From Enterococcaceae bacterium OF42-14pH9A (GTDB taxonomy: Bacteria; Bacillota; Bacilli; Lactobacillales; Enterococcaceae), in assembly GCA_027692465.1 (NCBI GenBank), contig JAQEYU010000001.1:815338-879337 (forward strand): 64,000 bases of DNA, written 5' to 3'. Shown piece by piece: positions 39,066 to 49,804 of the stretch. Each line of letters opens with the position of its first letter. Position 1 is the first letter of the stretch. The notes beneath the pieces were generated by a model, which ran no database searches, was not told the origin of the DNA, and was given only the letters and a program-made list of their open reading frames with translations. Both the position numbers and the translations under genes were made by a program.

Positions 39066-39094
39066 AATATACTGTGATTCCCAGCGGATGTCAA
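39066..39094 (-). promoter_or_regulatory. Promoter of the candidate small RNA
   Basis: On the minus strand there is a perfect -35 TTGACA (39094-39089), a 17-bp spacer and a -10 TATATT (39071-39066). Nothing but this RNA lies in front of it. The stretch 39095-39346 has no other feature. Confidence 0.82.
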
Positions 39095-39346
39095 TGTATT
39101 TTTGCGGGAAATAACGGCTATTAAAGCTTTCAAACATTGATAGATCAACATTTTCAATGAAATTAATCACACGGTATTTCTGCCGCTTCACAAAACCGGC
39201 AGCGCAGCAAAACCGAGTTTAAGAGCCGCTGCAAAGAGCCATTCCGACAGCCGCGCCTGCTGAAGATCCTTCTCAAAAAGCGGTCCCATCCACTAACTAT
39301 ACTTTTTGACTGGCAAACTCTCACATTTCATGACAAAATAGACAGC

Positions 39347-39379
39347 AAAAAAAGACGCCCGCAACAGGCGTCTTTTTCG
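39347..39379 (-). terminator. jag terminator
   Basis: AAAAAGACGCC (39349-39359) and GGCGTCTTTTT (39367-39377) form a perfect stem directly after the jag stop. Confidence 0.92.
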
Positions 39380-39383
39380 CTGC

Positions 39384-40154
39384 TTAATAATACCTCTTTG
39401 CCGGTTCCACTACCAAATAGCGGTAAGGCTCGTCCCCTTCGGAATGAGTCTGGACAGCATCGTCTTTGCTCAAGACCGAGTGGATCTGTTTGCGTTCAAA
39501 GGCCGGCATCGGCTCCAAGAAGACTGGGCGGCCGGTCCGTTTGACTTTCTCAGCCGTTCGTTCAGCCAGACGTTCCAAGATGGCTTGGCGTTTTTGGCGG
39601 TAATCGCCGACATTCACTACGACAGATAATTTATTTTTGGCTACTCGGTGAATGAAGACTTGTGCCAGATATTGCAGTGCATTCAGCATTTTACCGTGCT
39701 TGCCGATCAGGATCCCTTGTTTTTGGGTATCCAATTGGAAGACGATCAAACCGTCTTCGCGTTTCATTTTCACCAATGCCGGTGCGTTCAGCTCATTGCT
39801 GATGTTGGTCAGATACAGCGCCAGCTGCGTCAAGGCCGCTTCGTCGTCCAATTCCGACAAGACCTGATGAATGTCTTCTTCAGGTGCTGCTTTGACTTCA
39901 TTGACCTCCAGTTCGACGACCGGCGTCACCTTGTCTGCGGCAGTAACATCGGCTACGACTTCTTCCACTGCTTCGCTGATTTCTTCTGCGACGCTGGGTT
40001 CGACGGACACGCGGGCATTTTTCTTACCCATCCCCAGAAAGCCTTTTTTGGCTTCTTCGATCACTTCGATCACAGCTTCATCTTTGGCGATACTCAGTGC
40101 CGACAGTCCTTTTTGGATCGCTTCTTGCACTGTTGCCCCTTCATAAATCGGCAT
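39384..40154 (-). CDS. jag: RNA-binding protein Jag (KhpB/EloR)
   Basis: This is a 256-residue RNA-binding protein that in streptococci (as EloR/KhpB) controls cell elongation together with KhpA. A Jag-N domain (1-52, GATVQEAIQKGLSAL and AKKGFLGMGKKNARV) is followed by an acidic linker (about 53-110), a type II KH domain (about 115-190, GILIGKHGKMLNALQYL) and an R3H domain (about 195-256). AGGAGG precedes the ATG. It is downstream of yidC, with a possible attenuator between. Confidence 0.94.
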   Translation of the reverse strand: MPIYEGATVQEAIQKGLSALSIAKDEAVIEVIEEAKKGFLGMGKKNARVSVEPSVAEEISEAVEEVVADVTAADKVTPVVELEVNEVKAAPEEDIHQVLSELDDEAALTQLALYLTNISNELNAPALVKMKREDGLIVFQLDTQKQGILIGKHGKMLNALQYLAQVFIHRVAKNKLSVVVNVGDYRQKRQAILERLAERTAEKVKRTGRPVFLEPMPAFERKQIHSVLSKDDAVQTHSEGDEPYRYLVVEPAKRYY

Positions 40155-40311
40155 ACTTACAACCTCCTATATCTCTTCATGATTTTTCAGTGAAAAACCA
40201 GATTACTCGATACTTCATGATACCATTTCCCGCTGATTTTGGCTTAATTTCGCTGAGTAAAAACAGCTTTTGCACCCACAATGACCAAAATAGCACCGAT
40301 AAGCGGGAAAA

Positions 40312-40337
40312 TCCGCCATCCTCGCAGACAGCGGATC
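40312..40337 (-). terminator. Weak hairpin between yidC and jag
   Basis: ATCCGC and GCGGAT pair around a 14-base loop and are followed by TTTT on the minus strand. It may attenuate transcription into jag; the remaining leader to 40155 is otherwise unremarkable. Confidence 0.4.
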
Positions 40338-40352
40338 TTCTGAATCGTATAT

Positions 40353-41180
40353 TTAGCGTTTCTTGTTGCGTTTTTTCTTCGGATTCAGTGCCTTTTGCAA
40401 AGCCCGTTCCTTTTCCCGTTGCTGTCTGGCAACTTCTTCTCTTTCGCGACGAATCTTGAAAGGATTGTTGATCAGCAAGGTTTGTACAACTTGGAAAGCA
40501 TTGGAGATTACCCAGTACAGGGACAGTCCGCTGGCCAGGTTGATACCCATCAGTAAGATCATAATCGGCATCGCAAAGTTCATGATCTTCATGCTGGCAT
40601 TGGATTCCAGTTGACTCATGCTGGACAGATACGTGCTGGCAAAAGTGAACAGCGCCGCCAAGACCGGCAAAATGAAAAGCGGATCCGGATGCCCCAGTTC
40701 CAACCACAGGAATTTCCCATTGGTCAAACCCGGTGTTCGTTGAATGGACTGCCACAATGCCATCAGGATCGGCATCTGCACCAGCATCGGCAGACAGCCG
40801 GCGTAAGGATTCACACCATTTTCAGCATAGAGCCGTTGTTGTTCGTCGCGCAGGCGTTGTTGTGTCTCTGCATCCCGGGAAGCATATTTCTGCTGCAGCT
40901 CTTTTAATTGCGGCTGGAGCTCCTGGGTCTTGCGCATGCTCTTGTTTTGAAAGTGCATCAGCGGCAACAGGATTATCCGGATAATCAAGGTGAATAAGAT
41001 GATCCCAATCCCGGCATTGCCGAATGACAGTGCTTTGATGGCCTGGGCAAAGTTATAAACGATGTACCGATCCCAAAATCCGGTACTGTTTGCATTGACC
41101 TCTCCGGTTCCGCAGGCGGACAAAACGAAGACCATAGCCAACATTCCCGCCAGCAAAAGAATGCGTTTTTTGTTTTTCAC
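40353..41180 (-). CDS. yidC: Membrane protein insertase YidC/OxaA (lipoprotein)
   Basis: This protein inserts membrane proteins with or without SecYEG. At 275 residues it is a Gram-positive-type YidC. The lipoprotein signal VFVLSAC places the modified cysteine near residue 23. The five-helix insertase core has RIILLPLMHFQNKSMRKTQELQPQLKELQQKYA with the hydrophilic-groove arginine in the first core helix, and AGCLPMLVQMPILMALW. The tail is very basic, ending KKKRNKKR, suited to ribosome contact. The start is GTG at 41180, 16 bases downstream of rnpA. Confidence 0.95.
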   Translation of the reverse strand: MKNKKRILLLAGMLAMVFVLSACGTGEVNANSTGFWDRYIVYNFAQAIKALSFGNAGIGIILFTLIIRIILLPLMHFQNKSMRKTQELQPQLKELQQKYASRDAETQQRLRDEQQRLYAENGVNPYAGCLPMLVQMPILMALWQSIQRTPGLTNGKFLWLELGHPDPLFILPVLAALFTFASTYLSSMSQLESNASMKIMNFAMPIMILLMGINLASGLSLYWVISNAFQVVQTLLINNPFKIRREREEVARQQREKERALQKALNPKKKRNKKR

Positions 41181-41196
41181 TGGACAAAAATCCCTT

Positions 41197-41547
41197 CTAC
41201 TTATGAATTGAATCGATTATTTTTGCGAGTTTCAAGACGTGGGTCAGATTGCTCATGACTTCTTTTGAGCCACAATCTCTCACAGATGGTCGCGCAATCA
41301 CGATAAAGTCGATTTCCGGATCGATCTGATCTTTCAATGCAAACAGGCTGGCCCGCAGCATCCGTTTGACCCGGTTGCGCTCCACAGCGTTTCCCACCTT
41401 TTTACCGACAGACAGTCCCACACGAAAATGGGCTTGTCCCGGTTTTGCCAAGCGGTAGACCACAAACTTCCGGTTGGCGCAGGATTCGCCTTTTTTGAAT
41501 ACCTTTTGAAAATCCCGCTCTGATTTGACGCGATAAGCCTTTCTCAT
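41197..41547 (-). CDS. rnpA: Ribonuclease P protein component
   Basis: RnpA binds the RNase P RNA and helps mature tRNA 5' ends. The 116-residue protein shows the RNR motif region VGKKVGNAVERNRVKRMLRAS and the N-terminal MRKAYRVKSERDFQKVFKKG. Here it does not follow rpmH closely: 449 bases with a dispersed element and a terminator separate them. An extended -10 box TGGTATTAT (41598-41590) may serve as its own promoter. Confidence 0.96.
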   Translation of the reverse strand: MRKAYRVKSERDFQKVFKKGESCANRKFVVYRLAKPGQAHFRVGLSVGKKVGNAVERNRVKRMLRASLFALKDQIDPEIDFIVIARPSVRDCGSKEVMSNLTHVLKLAKIIDSIHK

Positions 41548-41589
41548 GGTGATCCTTCATTTCTTCTAAAATCGTTTACTCACTTTCCA

Positions 41590-41598
41590 ATAATACCA
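41590..41598 (-). promoter_or_regulatory. Extended -10 box, possible rnpA promoter
   Basis: On the minus strand TGGTATTAT lies 42 bases before the rnpA start. TG one base before the hexamer is the extended -10 pattern, which can work without a good -35. Confidence 0.5.
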
Positions 41599-41744
41599 TA
41601 GAAGCGCCTCGAACTTCACCTTAAAAATAAAAATCCCGGCTGGAGTTGGGCTCTCATCACAAAAATTGCAAAGCACAGGCAACTTACTCGGACATTTGTC
41701 AAAAAACTGCGGCACTTACGGTACTGTAGCCGCTCGCCGGCTTT

Positions 41745-41903
41745 AGGCACTGTCTGAAAACTCCAACAACCGCTATTCCGGCTCCCTTTCACCGCACTCA
41801 ATGTCCCAAAGGTGCAGCTTTCGCCTCACATAAGCTGCGTTTTACTCCTTGATTACGGTCGGGTACTCATAAAGCTGAATTTCAGCGGCGTTTTCAGGCA
41901 TCC
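41745..41903. repeat. Dispersed element, family R copy 3
   Basis: This 159-bp copy lies between rpmH and rnpA and keeps the ends (CACTGTCTGAAAACTCC and GCGTTTTCAGGCATCC) and the block CACATAAGCTGCGTTTTACTCC then TTGATTACGG. It is in the same orientation as copies 2 and 5. Confidence 0.75.
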
Positions 41904-41970
41904 TTAAGCAGCGTTCAGAAAATCAGCGATACAAGACGTACTACTTTTGCGACCACGGAAATTTTGGGCA

Positions 41971-41995
41971 AAAAAAAACCACTGGACCCCAGTGG
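41971..41995 (-). terminator. rpmH terminator
   Basis: CCACTGG (41979-41985) and CCAGTGG (41989-41995), with a T run on the minus strand, directly follow the rpmH stop. Confidence 0.9.
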
Positions 41996-41996
41996 C

Positions 41997-42131
41997 TTAA
42001 GCAGATAAGACTTTACGTCCTTTAAGACGACGTGAAGCTAACACGCGACGTCCGTTTTTAGTGCTCATACGTTTACGGAAACCGTGAACTTTTTGGCGTT
42101 TGCGTTTGTTTGGTTGATAAGTTCTTTTCAT
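41997..42131 (-). CDS. rpmH: Ribosomal protein L34
   Basis: This 44-residue, very basic protein reads [20 protein letters not shown] at its start and ends [11 protein letters not shown], as for L34. The ribosome site GGAGGTGG precedes the ATG. A terminator follows at once. In Firmicutes rpmH marks the left side of oriC. Confidence 0.98.
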   Translation of the reverse strand: MKRTYQPNKRKRQKVHGFRKRMSTKNGRRVLASRRLKGRKVLSA

Positions 42132-42184
42132 TATTGTCCACCTCCAAGAGAGTCATTGTTCTATCACTACAGACATACTTTGAT

Positions 42185-42214
42185 AGTATAACGAGTCTAC
42201 CGGACATTTGTCAA
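42185..42214 (-). promoter_or_regulatory. rpmH promoter
   Basis: On the minus strand there is TTGACA (42214-42209), an 18-bp spacer and TATACT (42190-42185). Confidence 0.82.
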
Positions 42215-42299
42215 TAAATTTTTCCAACTGAACAAAAACAGCCTGAGCCCATTTGAGAGTTTTCCACAGAAATAAGCTTGGCTGAGGTGCTGCCGGCGA

Positions 42300-42680
42300 T
42301 TAGTGAATCTCAAAAACTTATCCACATGTTACAAATTACTGCCTGTGCATATCTGTGGATAACGATTTTGTGAAATTTTTAAAACACACAGAGTTTTTCC
42401 GGTGTTTTCCACAAATACCCAGACTGTAAATAACTTATCAACAGAATGATATTTTTTTGTGGATAATTGTTTTTAACATCGATATATCAGCCAGATTTTC
42501 GCCCACTCCATTGTGGATTTCTTTTGTTTTCCATTTTACTATCCACAGATTTTTTTGCGTTGTTGATAACTTTTTACGCTCTTGTGTACGCTCTTTTCCA
42601 CAGACCCTTTTTCTTGTGGAAACTTTTGTTCTCACTTTTTCTTCGCCGGTTTTTTAGCTGAATCTGTGGAAAACTTTCGG
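42300..42680. other. oriC: Origin of replication, left part (DnaA-box cluster)
   Basis: The AT-rich gap between rpmH and dnaA carries DnaA boxes: perfect TTATCCACA at 42318-42326 and, inverted, 42354-42362 and 42458-42466; one-mismatch boxes at 42435-42443, 42539-42547 and 42561-42569. More partial boxes (TGTGGA, TTCCACA) follow to 42672. This is the standard oriC layout of Firmicutes. The dnaA promoter is somewhere in 42640-42730, but I cannot fix it. Confidence 0.92.
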
Positions 42681-42898
42681 CGAACGTGCTAAATTAGGGG
42701 TACACTTAAAAAAGACTTAAGGGACTCGATCCGAACGCTGCGGGAGCTGTGCTTCCCCCAGTCTGTCGGCTCGTGAGCTTTGGTGCCGCCAAAACTCGCA
42801 GTTCCTGTTTTTCTTTTGTTGAAAAACATGCTGAAACACTTGATCAGCAGACATGTAACACCGAAACCACTATTTTATTTCTATAAAGGAGGACAGCC

Positions 42899-44233
42899 AT
42901 GTCGACTCTTGAGACGGTTTGGCCGAAGATACTGGAGGGGTTGCAGCATGACCTCAGCGAGACCAGTTACAATACTTGGGTCCATCCGGTGATCCCTCTT
43001 TCGCTGAAAAACGATCAGCTTCTCATCCAGGTCCCCAGTCCGATCCATAAAAACTACTGGGAACGCAATATCATGACCAAGTTTTTGGAAAACAGCTACC
43101 GGCTGTTTGAGCGGGAGATCATCCCCGAACTGGTCGTTGAAGGAGATGAATCGCTGGCAGCCGCGCCTCTCAAACCGCCTGCTGCCGAAGTTGTCGAAGA
43201 GGATGCCACAAACTCGGTTTTGAATCCCAAATACACCTTTGACACTTTTGTTATCGGGAAAGGCAACCAGATGGCCCATGCTGCAGCGCTGGTTGTGGCT
43301 GAAGAACCCGGATCCATCTATAATCCGCTGTTCTTTTACGGCGGCGTCGGACTTGGGAAAACTCACTTGATGCACGCTATCGGTCATCAGCTGTTAACCA
43401 ATAACCCTAAAGCCAAGATCAAATACGTCAGCAGCGAAAACTTCACCAATGACTTTATTACTTCCATCAAAAACAATGAGATGGACAAGTTTCGGCAGGA
43501 ATACCGCAGTGTTGATCTGCTTTTAGTAGACGACATCCAGTTTTTAGAAAACAAAGTCGAGACCCAGAATGAGTTCTTCTATACCTTTGAAGAACTCTAC
43601 AAAAACAACAAACAGATCGTGCTCACCAGTGACCGGCTGCCTTCTGAGATCCCAACATTGCCGGAACGACTGGTTTCCCGCTTTGCCTGGGGGTTATCTG
43701 TCGACATCACACCTCCGGATCTGGAGACACGGATCGCCATTCTGCGAAAAAAAGCTGAGGCTGAACGGCTGGAGATCCCTGACGATACCCTCAGTTACAT
43801 CGCCGGCCAAATCGATTCCAATATCCGTGAGCTGGAAGGTGCCTTGGTAAGAGTTCAAGCTTTCGCTACCATGAACAATGCCGACATCACCACCAGTCTG
43901 GCGGCTGAATCTCTGAAAGCCCTGAAGAGCGGCAGCGGAACAGCCCAGTTGTCGATTGCCCAGATCCAGGAAGAAGTGGCAAAGTATTACCACATTTCCG
44001 TTAAGGATCTCAAAGGCAAAAAACGCGTCAAAAGCATCGTCGTCCCTCGCCAGATTGCTATGTACCTGTCACGGGAACTGACGGACAATTCACTGCCTAA
44101 AATCGGTGCGGATTTCGGAGGGAAAGACCACACGACCGTGATCCACGCCCATGAAAAGATCCAGCAGTTGATGCAGACAGACGCTGCCACCCAAAATGAA
44201 GTGGCAGAGATCAAAAATCTCCTCTTCAATTAA
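42899..44233 (+). CDS. dnaA: Chromosomal replication initiator DnaA
   Basis: DnaA binds the boxes on both sides of its gene and opens the origin as an ATP filament. At 444 residues it has all four domains: I (1-80, [20 protein letters not shown]), a short acidic-proline linker II (about 85-105), AAA+ III with [10 protein letters not shown] and [10 protein letters not shown], and the DNA-binding IV ending with [25 protein letters not shown] precedes the ATG. Confidence 0.98.
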   Translation: MSTLETVWPKILEGLQHDLSETSYNTWVHPVIPLSLKNDQLLIQVPSPIHKNYWERNIMTKFLENSYRLFEREIIPELVVEGDESLAAAPLKPPAAEVVEEDATNSVLNPKYTFDTFVIGKGNQMAHAAALVVAEEPGSIYNPLFFYGGVGLGKTHLMHAIGHQLLTNNPKAKIKYVSSENFTNDFITSIKNNEMDKFRQEYRSVDLLLVDDIQFLENKVETQNEFFYTFEELYKNNKQIVLTSDRLPSEIPTLPERLVSRFAWGLSVDITPPDLETRIAILRKKAEAERLEIPDDTLSYIAGQIDSNIRELEGALVRVQAFATMNNADITTSLAAESLKALKSGSGTAQLSIAQIQEEVAKYYHISVKDLKGKKRVKSIVVPRQIAMYLSRELTDNSLPKIGADFGGKDHTTVIHAHEKIQQLMQTDAATQNEVAEIKNLLFN

Positions 44234-44240
44234 TTTGAAT

Positions 44241-44322
44241 TGAATCTGAAAACCCTGGTCAGCTGAGATTTCTGCGGACCTGCCGGAAGCAGGGAGTAAC
44301 GTCTGCATATAAGGACCAAAAA
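44241..44322. repeat. Dispersed element, family R copy 4 (internally deleted)
   Basis: TCTGAAAACCCTGG, then TTTCTGCGGACCTGCCGG, then AGGGAGTAACG and AAGGACCAAAA follow the order of copy 1, but about half of the element is missing. It lies directly behind dnaA, between the two parts of the origin. Confidence 0.6.
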
Positions 44323-44327
44323 AGGGC

Positions 44328-44500
44328 TGTGGATAACATTCCAGAAAATGCGAAATTCATCCACAACTTATCCACAGTGGAAAACTTTGTTGCAACACTG
44401 CTTTATCCGAGTTATCCACCGTTTGAACAGAGCCTACTGCTTCTATTACTTTTTATCTTTAAATCAACTAAAGTCATTAAGCATAAGACTTTCCTGCGGA
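44328..44500. other. oriC: Origin of replication, right part (DnaA boxes and AT-rich stretch)
   Basis: Perfect DnaA boxes at 44328-44336 (inverted) and 44368-44376, near-boxes at 44357-44365 and 44412-44420, then an AT-rich stretch (about 44440-44485) that could be the unwinding element. In B. subtilis unwinding occurs in the matching dnaA-dnaN interval. Confidence 0.85.
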
Positions 44501-44622
44501 GGCTTGCAGCCGACTGCTACTTCGGAAGTCGGTAGTTCATTTTCCCACCCCCCTGCTTATTGACATTTGAGACACTAAGTAAAAATTCGTTGACCATTAC
44601 TAACAAAGGAGTGTTCCCCAAC

Positions 44623-45753
44623 ATGAAAGTTACCCTTAACCGATCCATATTTATTCAAGAATTGGCAACCGTGCAGCGGGCCATTTCAAGTAAGACTACC
44701 ATTCCGATTTTGACCGGTGTCAAAATCGAACTGAAAGACAGCGGGCTGACCATGACCGGCAGCAACGCCGATATCTCTATCGAAACCTTTTTGGAAAGCA
44801 GTAACGAAAAAGCTCAAATGCAGATCGAATCCACCGGGGCGATCGTTTTACAGGCGCGCTTCTTTTCTGAAATCGTTCGTAAGCTGCCGGAAGAGACCTT
44901 CACCATGGAAGTCATGGAAAATAATCAAGTAGCCATTACTTCCGGGAAAGCCAACTTCATCGTGAACGGTCTGGATCCCGATAATTACCCGCATCTGCCC
45001 ATCGTAGAGCGGCGCAACCAAATGAAACTTTCGGTCCAAATGCTGAATCAGCTGGTTAACGAGACTGTTTTTGCGGTCTCCGCACATGAAAGTCGACCGA
45101 TTTTGACCGGTGTCCACTTCGTTTTGGAAAATCAAAAGCTGCTGGCAGTGGCGACCGATTCCCACCGACTCAGTCAGCGGGTTATCCCTATCGAAAGTGA
45201 AGCCAGCGAATTCAATATCGTGATTCCCGGTAAGAGCTTGATTGAGCTGTCCCGTTCACTGGCAGATGATGAAGAAGAAGTCGAAATCAGCATCATGGAA
45301 AATCAGGTCCTCTTCAAAACCAAGAACATGCTGTTTTATTCTCGTTTATTGGAGGGAAATTACCCGGACACAAACCGGCTGATCCCTACCAGCTTCAATA
45401 CTGAGATCGAATTTGGCGTACGGGATTTTCTGGCCGCAATCGAACGCGCGTCTTTGTTGTCCCATGAAGGCCGCAATAACATCGTCCGCCTGTCCATTTC
45501 CGATGACAGTGTGGTGTTGTACGGTAATTCTCCGGAAGTCGGGAAAGTCGAAGAAGCTCTGAACTATGAAAAAGTCACCGGCGAACCACTGAATATCTCT
45601 TTCAACCCGGACTATATGAAAGCGGCGCTGCGGGCATTTGGCGATATGAGTATCACCATCAAATTCATCTCTCCGATCCGTCCGTTCACCCTGGAACCGA
45701 CAGAAGGCCAAGGGGAGTTCATCCAACTGATCACCCCAGTGCGTACCAACTAA
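44623..45753 (+). CDS. dnaN: DNA polymerase III beta clamp
   Basis: This is the sliding clamp of 376 residues with three similar domains. MKVTLNRSIFIQEL and the repeated TIPILTGVKIEL / SRPILTGVHFVL blocks show the repeats. The end FTLEPTEGQGEFIQLITPVRTN is typical. The ATG at 44623 has AAAGGAG upstream; the longer frame to 44560 begins in the origin. Confidence 0.98.
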   Translation: MKVTLNRSIFIQELATVQRAISSKTTIPILTGVKIELKDSGLTMTGSNADISIETFLESSNEKAQMQIESTGAIVLQARFFSEIVRKLPEETFTMEVMENNQVAITSGKANFIVNGLDPDNYPHLPIVERRNQMKLSVQMLNQLVNETVFAVSAHESRPILTGVHFVLENQKLLAVATDSHRLSQRVIPIESEASEFNIVIPGKSLIELSRSLADDEEEVEISIMENQVLFKTKNMLFYSRLLEGNYPDTNRLIPTSFNTEIEFGVRDFLAAIERASLLSHEGRNNIVRLSISDDSVVLYGNSPEVGKVEEALNYEKVTGEPLNISFNPDYMKAALRAFGDMSITIKFISPIRPFTLEPTEGQGEFIQLITPVRTN

Positions 45754-45815
45754 AAGAACCCGCTCATTTTTACGGGAAAAAGATAACAACAAAGGATCTT
45801 GATTCGGATTCTCTC

Positions 45816-45853
45816 AAAAAAACGGCAGTACTCCTCGGAGGCTGCCGTTTTTG
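45816..45853 (+). terminator. dnaN terminator
   Basis: AAAACGGCAG and CTGCCGTTTT form the stem around a TACTCCTCGGAGG loop that can itself pair, followed by Ts. Confidence 0.88.
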
Positions 45854-45899
45854 TATGTTTTTTATGGTGATCTGCTGCGAAAATCAGCTGGTGGGATCA

Positions 45900-46025
45900 G
45901 ATTAGGCATGGTGGAATCAAAAAGTAACGCACAACTGATGTGATGACAAAGCTGCACGTATCCGATAGAGCTTGCGCCGTAAGGAGCTAAAACAGCTGTT
46001 GCTGCCGGTTTCAGATACCTTCTGA
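45900..46025. repeat. Possible degenerate copy of element family R (copy 6)
   Basis: AAGTAACGCACAACTGATGTG, AGCTTGCGCCGTAAGGAGC and GCTGCCGGTTTCAGATA follow the order of copy 1 but at low identity. Homology is uncertain. The rest of 45854-46223 holds no gene. Confidence 0.3.
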
Positions 46026-46223
46026 CACAGCTCGAGAAACTGTCCTTCTTTTACCCGCCCTGACAGTTTTCATGAAAGTCTAAAATAGAATTCGGGAAAT
46101 AGGAAAAAATCGGAATCTCGCCGAAAAGGTCCTTAAAATCGATTTTCAGCGATTTTTTTGTCAAAGGATATTTTTTATCGAAAATATGCAAGTCTTCTGA
46201 GAGGGAAAAATATCAGGAGAAAT

Positions 46224-46252
46224 TTGTTTTTCCCCTTGAAAAAAGGTATAAT
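46224..46252 (+). promoter_or_regulatory. yaaA-recF promoter
   Basis: TTGTTT (46224-46229), a 17-bp spacer and a perfect TATAAT (46247-46252). Confidence 0.78.
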
Positions 46253-46297
46253 AAGGGTATCTGTTTTATGGTGTTTAGAGTGAAACGAGGGCTGAAA

Positions 46298-46543
46298 ATG
46301 AAAGAAAAGATCTATCTGGATGAAACCAGCGAATATATGACACTGGGGCAGGTCCTAAAAGAGGTCAACGTCATCTCCAGTGGCGGTCAAGCCAAGTGGT
46401 ATTTGGCAGAGACGACGGTGATGGTGGACGGTGAGCCGGAAAACCGGCGAGGCCGCAAGCTGTATCCTGGGATGATGATCGAGATACCTGATGAAGGTAC
46501 TTTTTTTATGGCAAAAAAGGATCCAAAAGATGCGGCTGAATGA
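46298..46543 (+). CDS. yaaA: S4-domain protein YaaA
   Basis: This small RNA-binding-type protein (81 residues) is found between dnaN and recF in most Firmicutes. The S4 fold is visible as MTLGQVLKEVNVISSGGQAK, then VMVDGEPENRRGRKLYPGM. The ATG at 46298 has GAGGG upstream. It overlaps recF by 14 bases. Its role is not established. Confidence 0.93.
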   Translation: MKEKIYLDETSEYMTLGQVLKEVNVISSGGQAKWYLAETTVMVDGEPENRRGRKLYPGMMIEIPDEGTFFMAKKDPKDAAE

Positions 46544-47666
46544 CCTCTACCTGCGGAATTTCCGCAATTACGAGGAGTTGTCTTTGACCTTCGACAAGAA
46601 CATCACTATTTTTCTGGGAGAAAATGCCCAGGGAAAAACCAACGTCCTGGAAAGCATCTATGTGCTGGCCATGACCCGCAGCCACCGTACAGCCAACGAG
46701 CAGGAGCTGATCCGGTTTGAGCAGGATCAGGCCTACCTCAAAGGTAATCTGGCTAAGCGGGGCGGGACAGTGCCTTTGGAGATCACATTAACCAAAAAAG
46801 GCCGCAAGACCAAGGTGAACCACATCGAGCAAAAAAAACTTTCCAGCTATGTGGGTCAGATGAATGTGATCCTATTTGCTCCGGAAGACCTCTCGCTGGT
46901 AAAGGGAACCCCTCAGATCCGGCGGAAATTTCTGGATATGGAGATTGGGCAGATTGATCCCATCTATCTGTATGATCTGGTGCAGTACCAAGGGGTTTTG
47001 AAGCAGCGTAACCAATACCTCAAGCAGACAGCCGGCGACAAGAAGCCGGATCCCGTTTATCTGGAGATCTTGGATGAGCAGCTGGTGTCCTTCGGGGCCA
47101 AGGTTTTATTTGCCCGGCAGCGTTTTGTAAAGCGGCTGGAATATTGGGCTAATGCTCTGCATCAGAAGATCAGCCGCGAGAAGGAACATTTGACTTTGAG
47201 TTATGTTTCTTCCATTCCTTTTGCAGAAGGAGCTGATCTGGCTACGGTCAGTGATGCTTTTTCGGCGGCCCTGCTGAAAACTCGTGACAAAGAACGCTTT
47301 CGCATGAGCACTCAAGTTGGACCGCATCGGGATGATCTCAGTTTTGCCATCAATGGCAAGGATGTCCAGACGTACGGCTCCCAAGGCCAGCAGCGGACCA
47401 CTGCACTGAGTGTCAAGCTGGCAGAGATCGATCTGATGAAAGAAGAGACCGGGGAGTTTCCAATCCTGCTTTTGGATGATGTCATGAGTGAACTGGACGA
47501 TTCCCGGCAGCTCCATCTTTTGGAGACCATCGAAGGCAAGGTCCAGACCTTTTTGACCACCACTACCTTGGAGCACGTCAAAAACAAGATGACCGTCGAA
47601 CCGGCCATCTATTATGTGACACAAGGCCATATCACCAAAGAAACAGCCTCAACGGATCCTGCTTGA
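46530..47666 (+). CDS. recF: DNA replication/repair protein RecF
   Basis: RecF loads RecA at gapped DNA with RecO and RecR. At 378 residues it has the SMC-like ATPase parts: Walker A FLGENAQGKTN (near residue 30), the signature YGSQGQQRTTALSVKLA and Walker B LLLDDVMSELD. MRLNDLYLRNFRNYEEL is the standard start; translation is coupled to yaaA by overlap. Confidence 0.97.
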   Translation: MRLNDLYLRNFRNYEELSLTFDKNITIFLGENAQGKTNVLESIYVLAMTRSHRTANEQELIRFEQDQAYLKGNLAKRGGTVPLEITLTKKGRKTKVNHIEQKKLSSYVGQMNVILFAPEDLSLVKGTPQIRRKFLDMEIGQIDPIYLYDLVQYQGVLKQRNQYLKQTAGDKKPDPVYLEILDEQLVSFGAKVLFARQRFVKRLEYWANALHQKISREKEHLTLSYVSSIPFAEGADLATVSDAFSAALLKTRDKERFRMSTQVGPHRDDLSFAINGKDVQTYGSQGQQRTTALSVKLAEIDLMKEETGEFPILLLDDVMSELDDSRQLHLLETIEGKVQTFLTTTTLEHVKNKMTVEPAIYYVTQGHITKETASTDPA

Positions 47667-47778
47667 GATCCGGCTTTATTGTAGATAAAACGTCCTGGGC
47701 AGCAAGAGCGCTGCGCGGGTTTTCCTGATTCGGCACCAGGCTTGACAGTTTCGTGTACCAAGAACCGATCCTGTCTAG

Positions 47779-49788
<2,010 letters not shown>

Positions 49789-49804
49789 GGAGGGAGAATG
49801 AACT

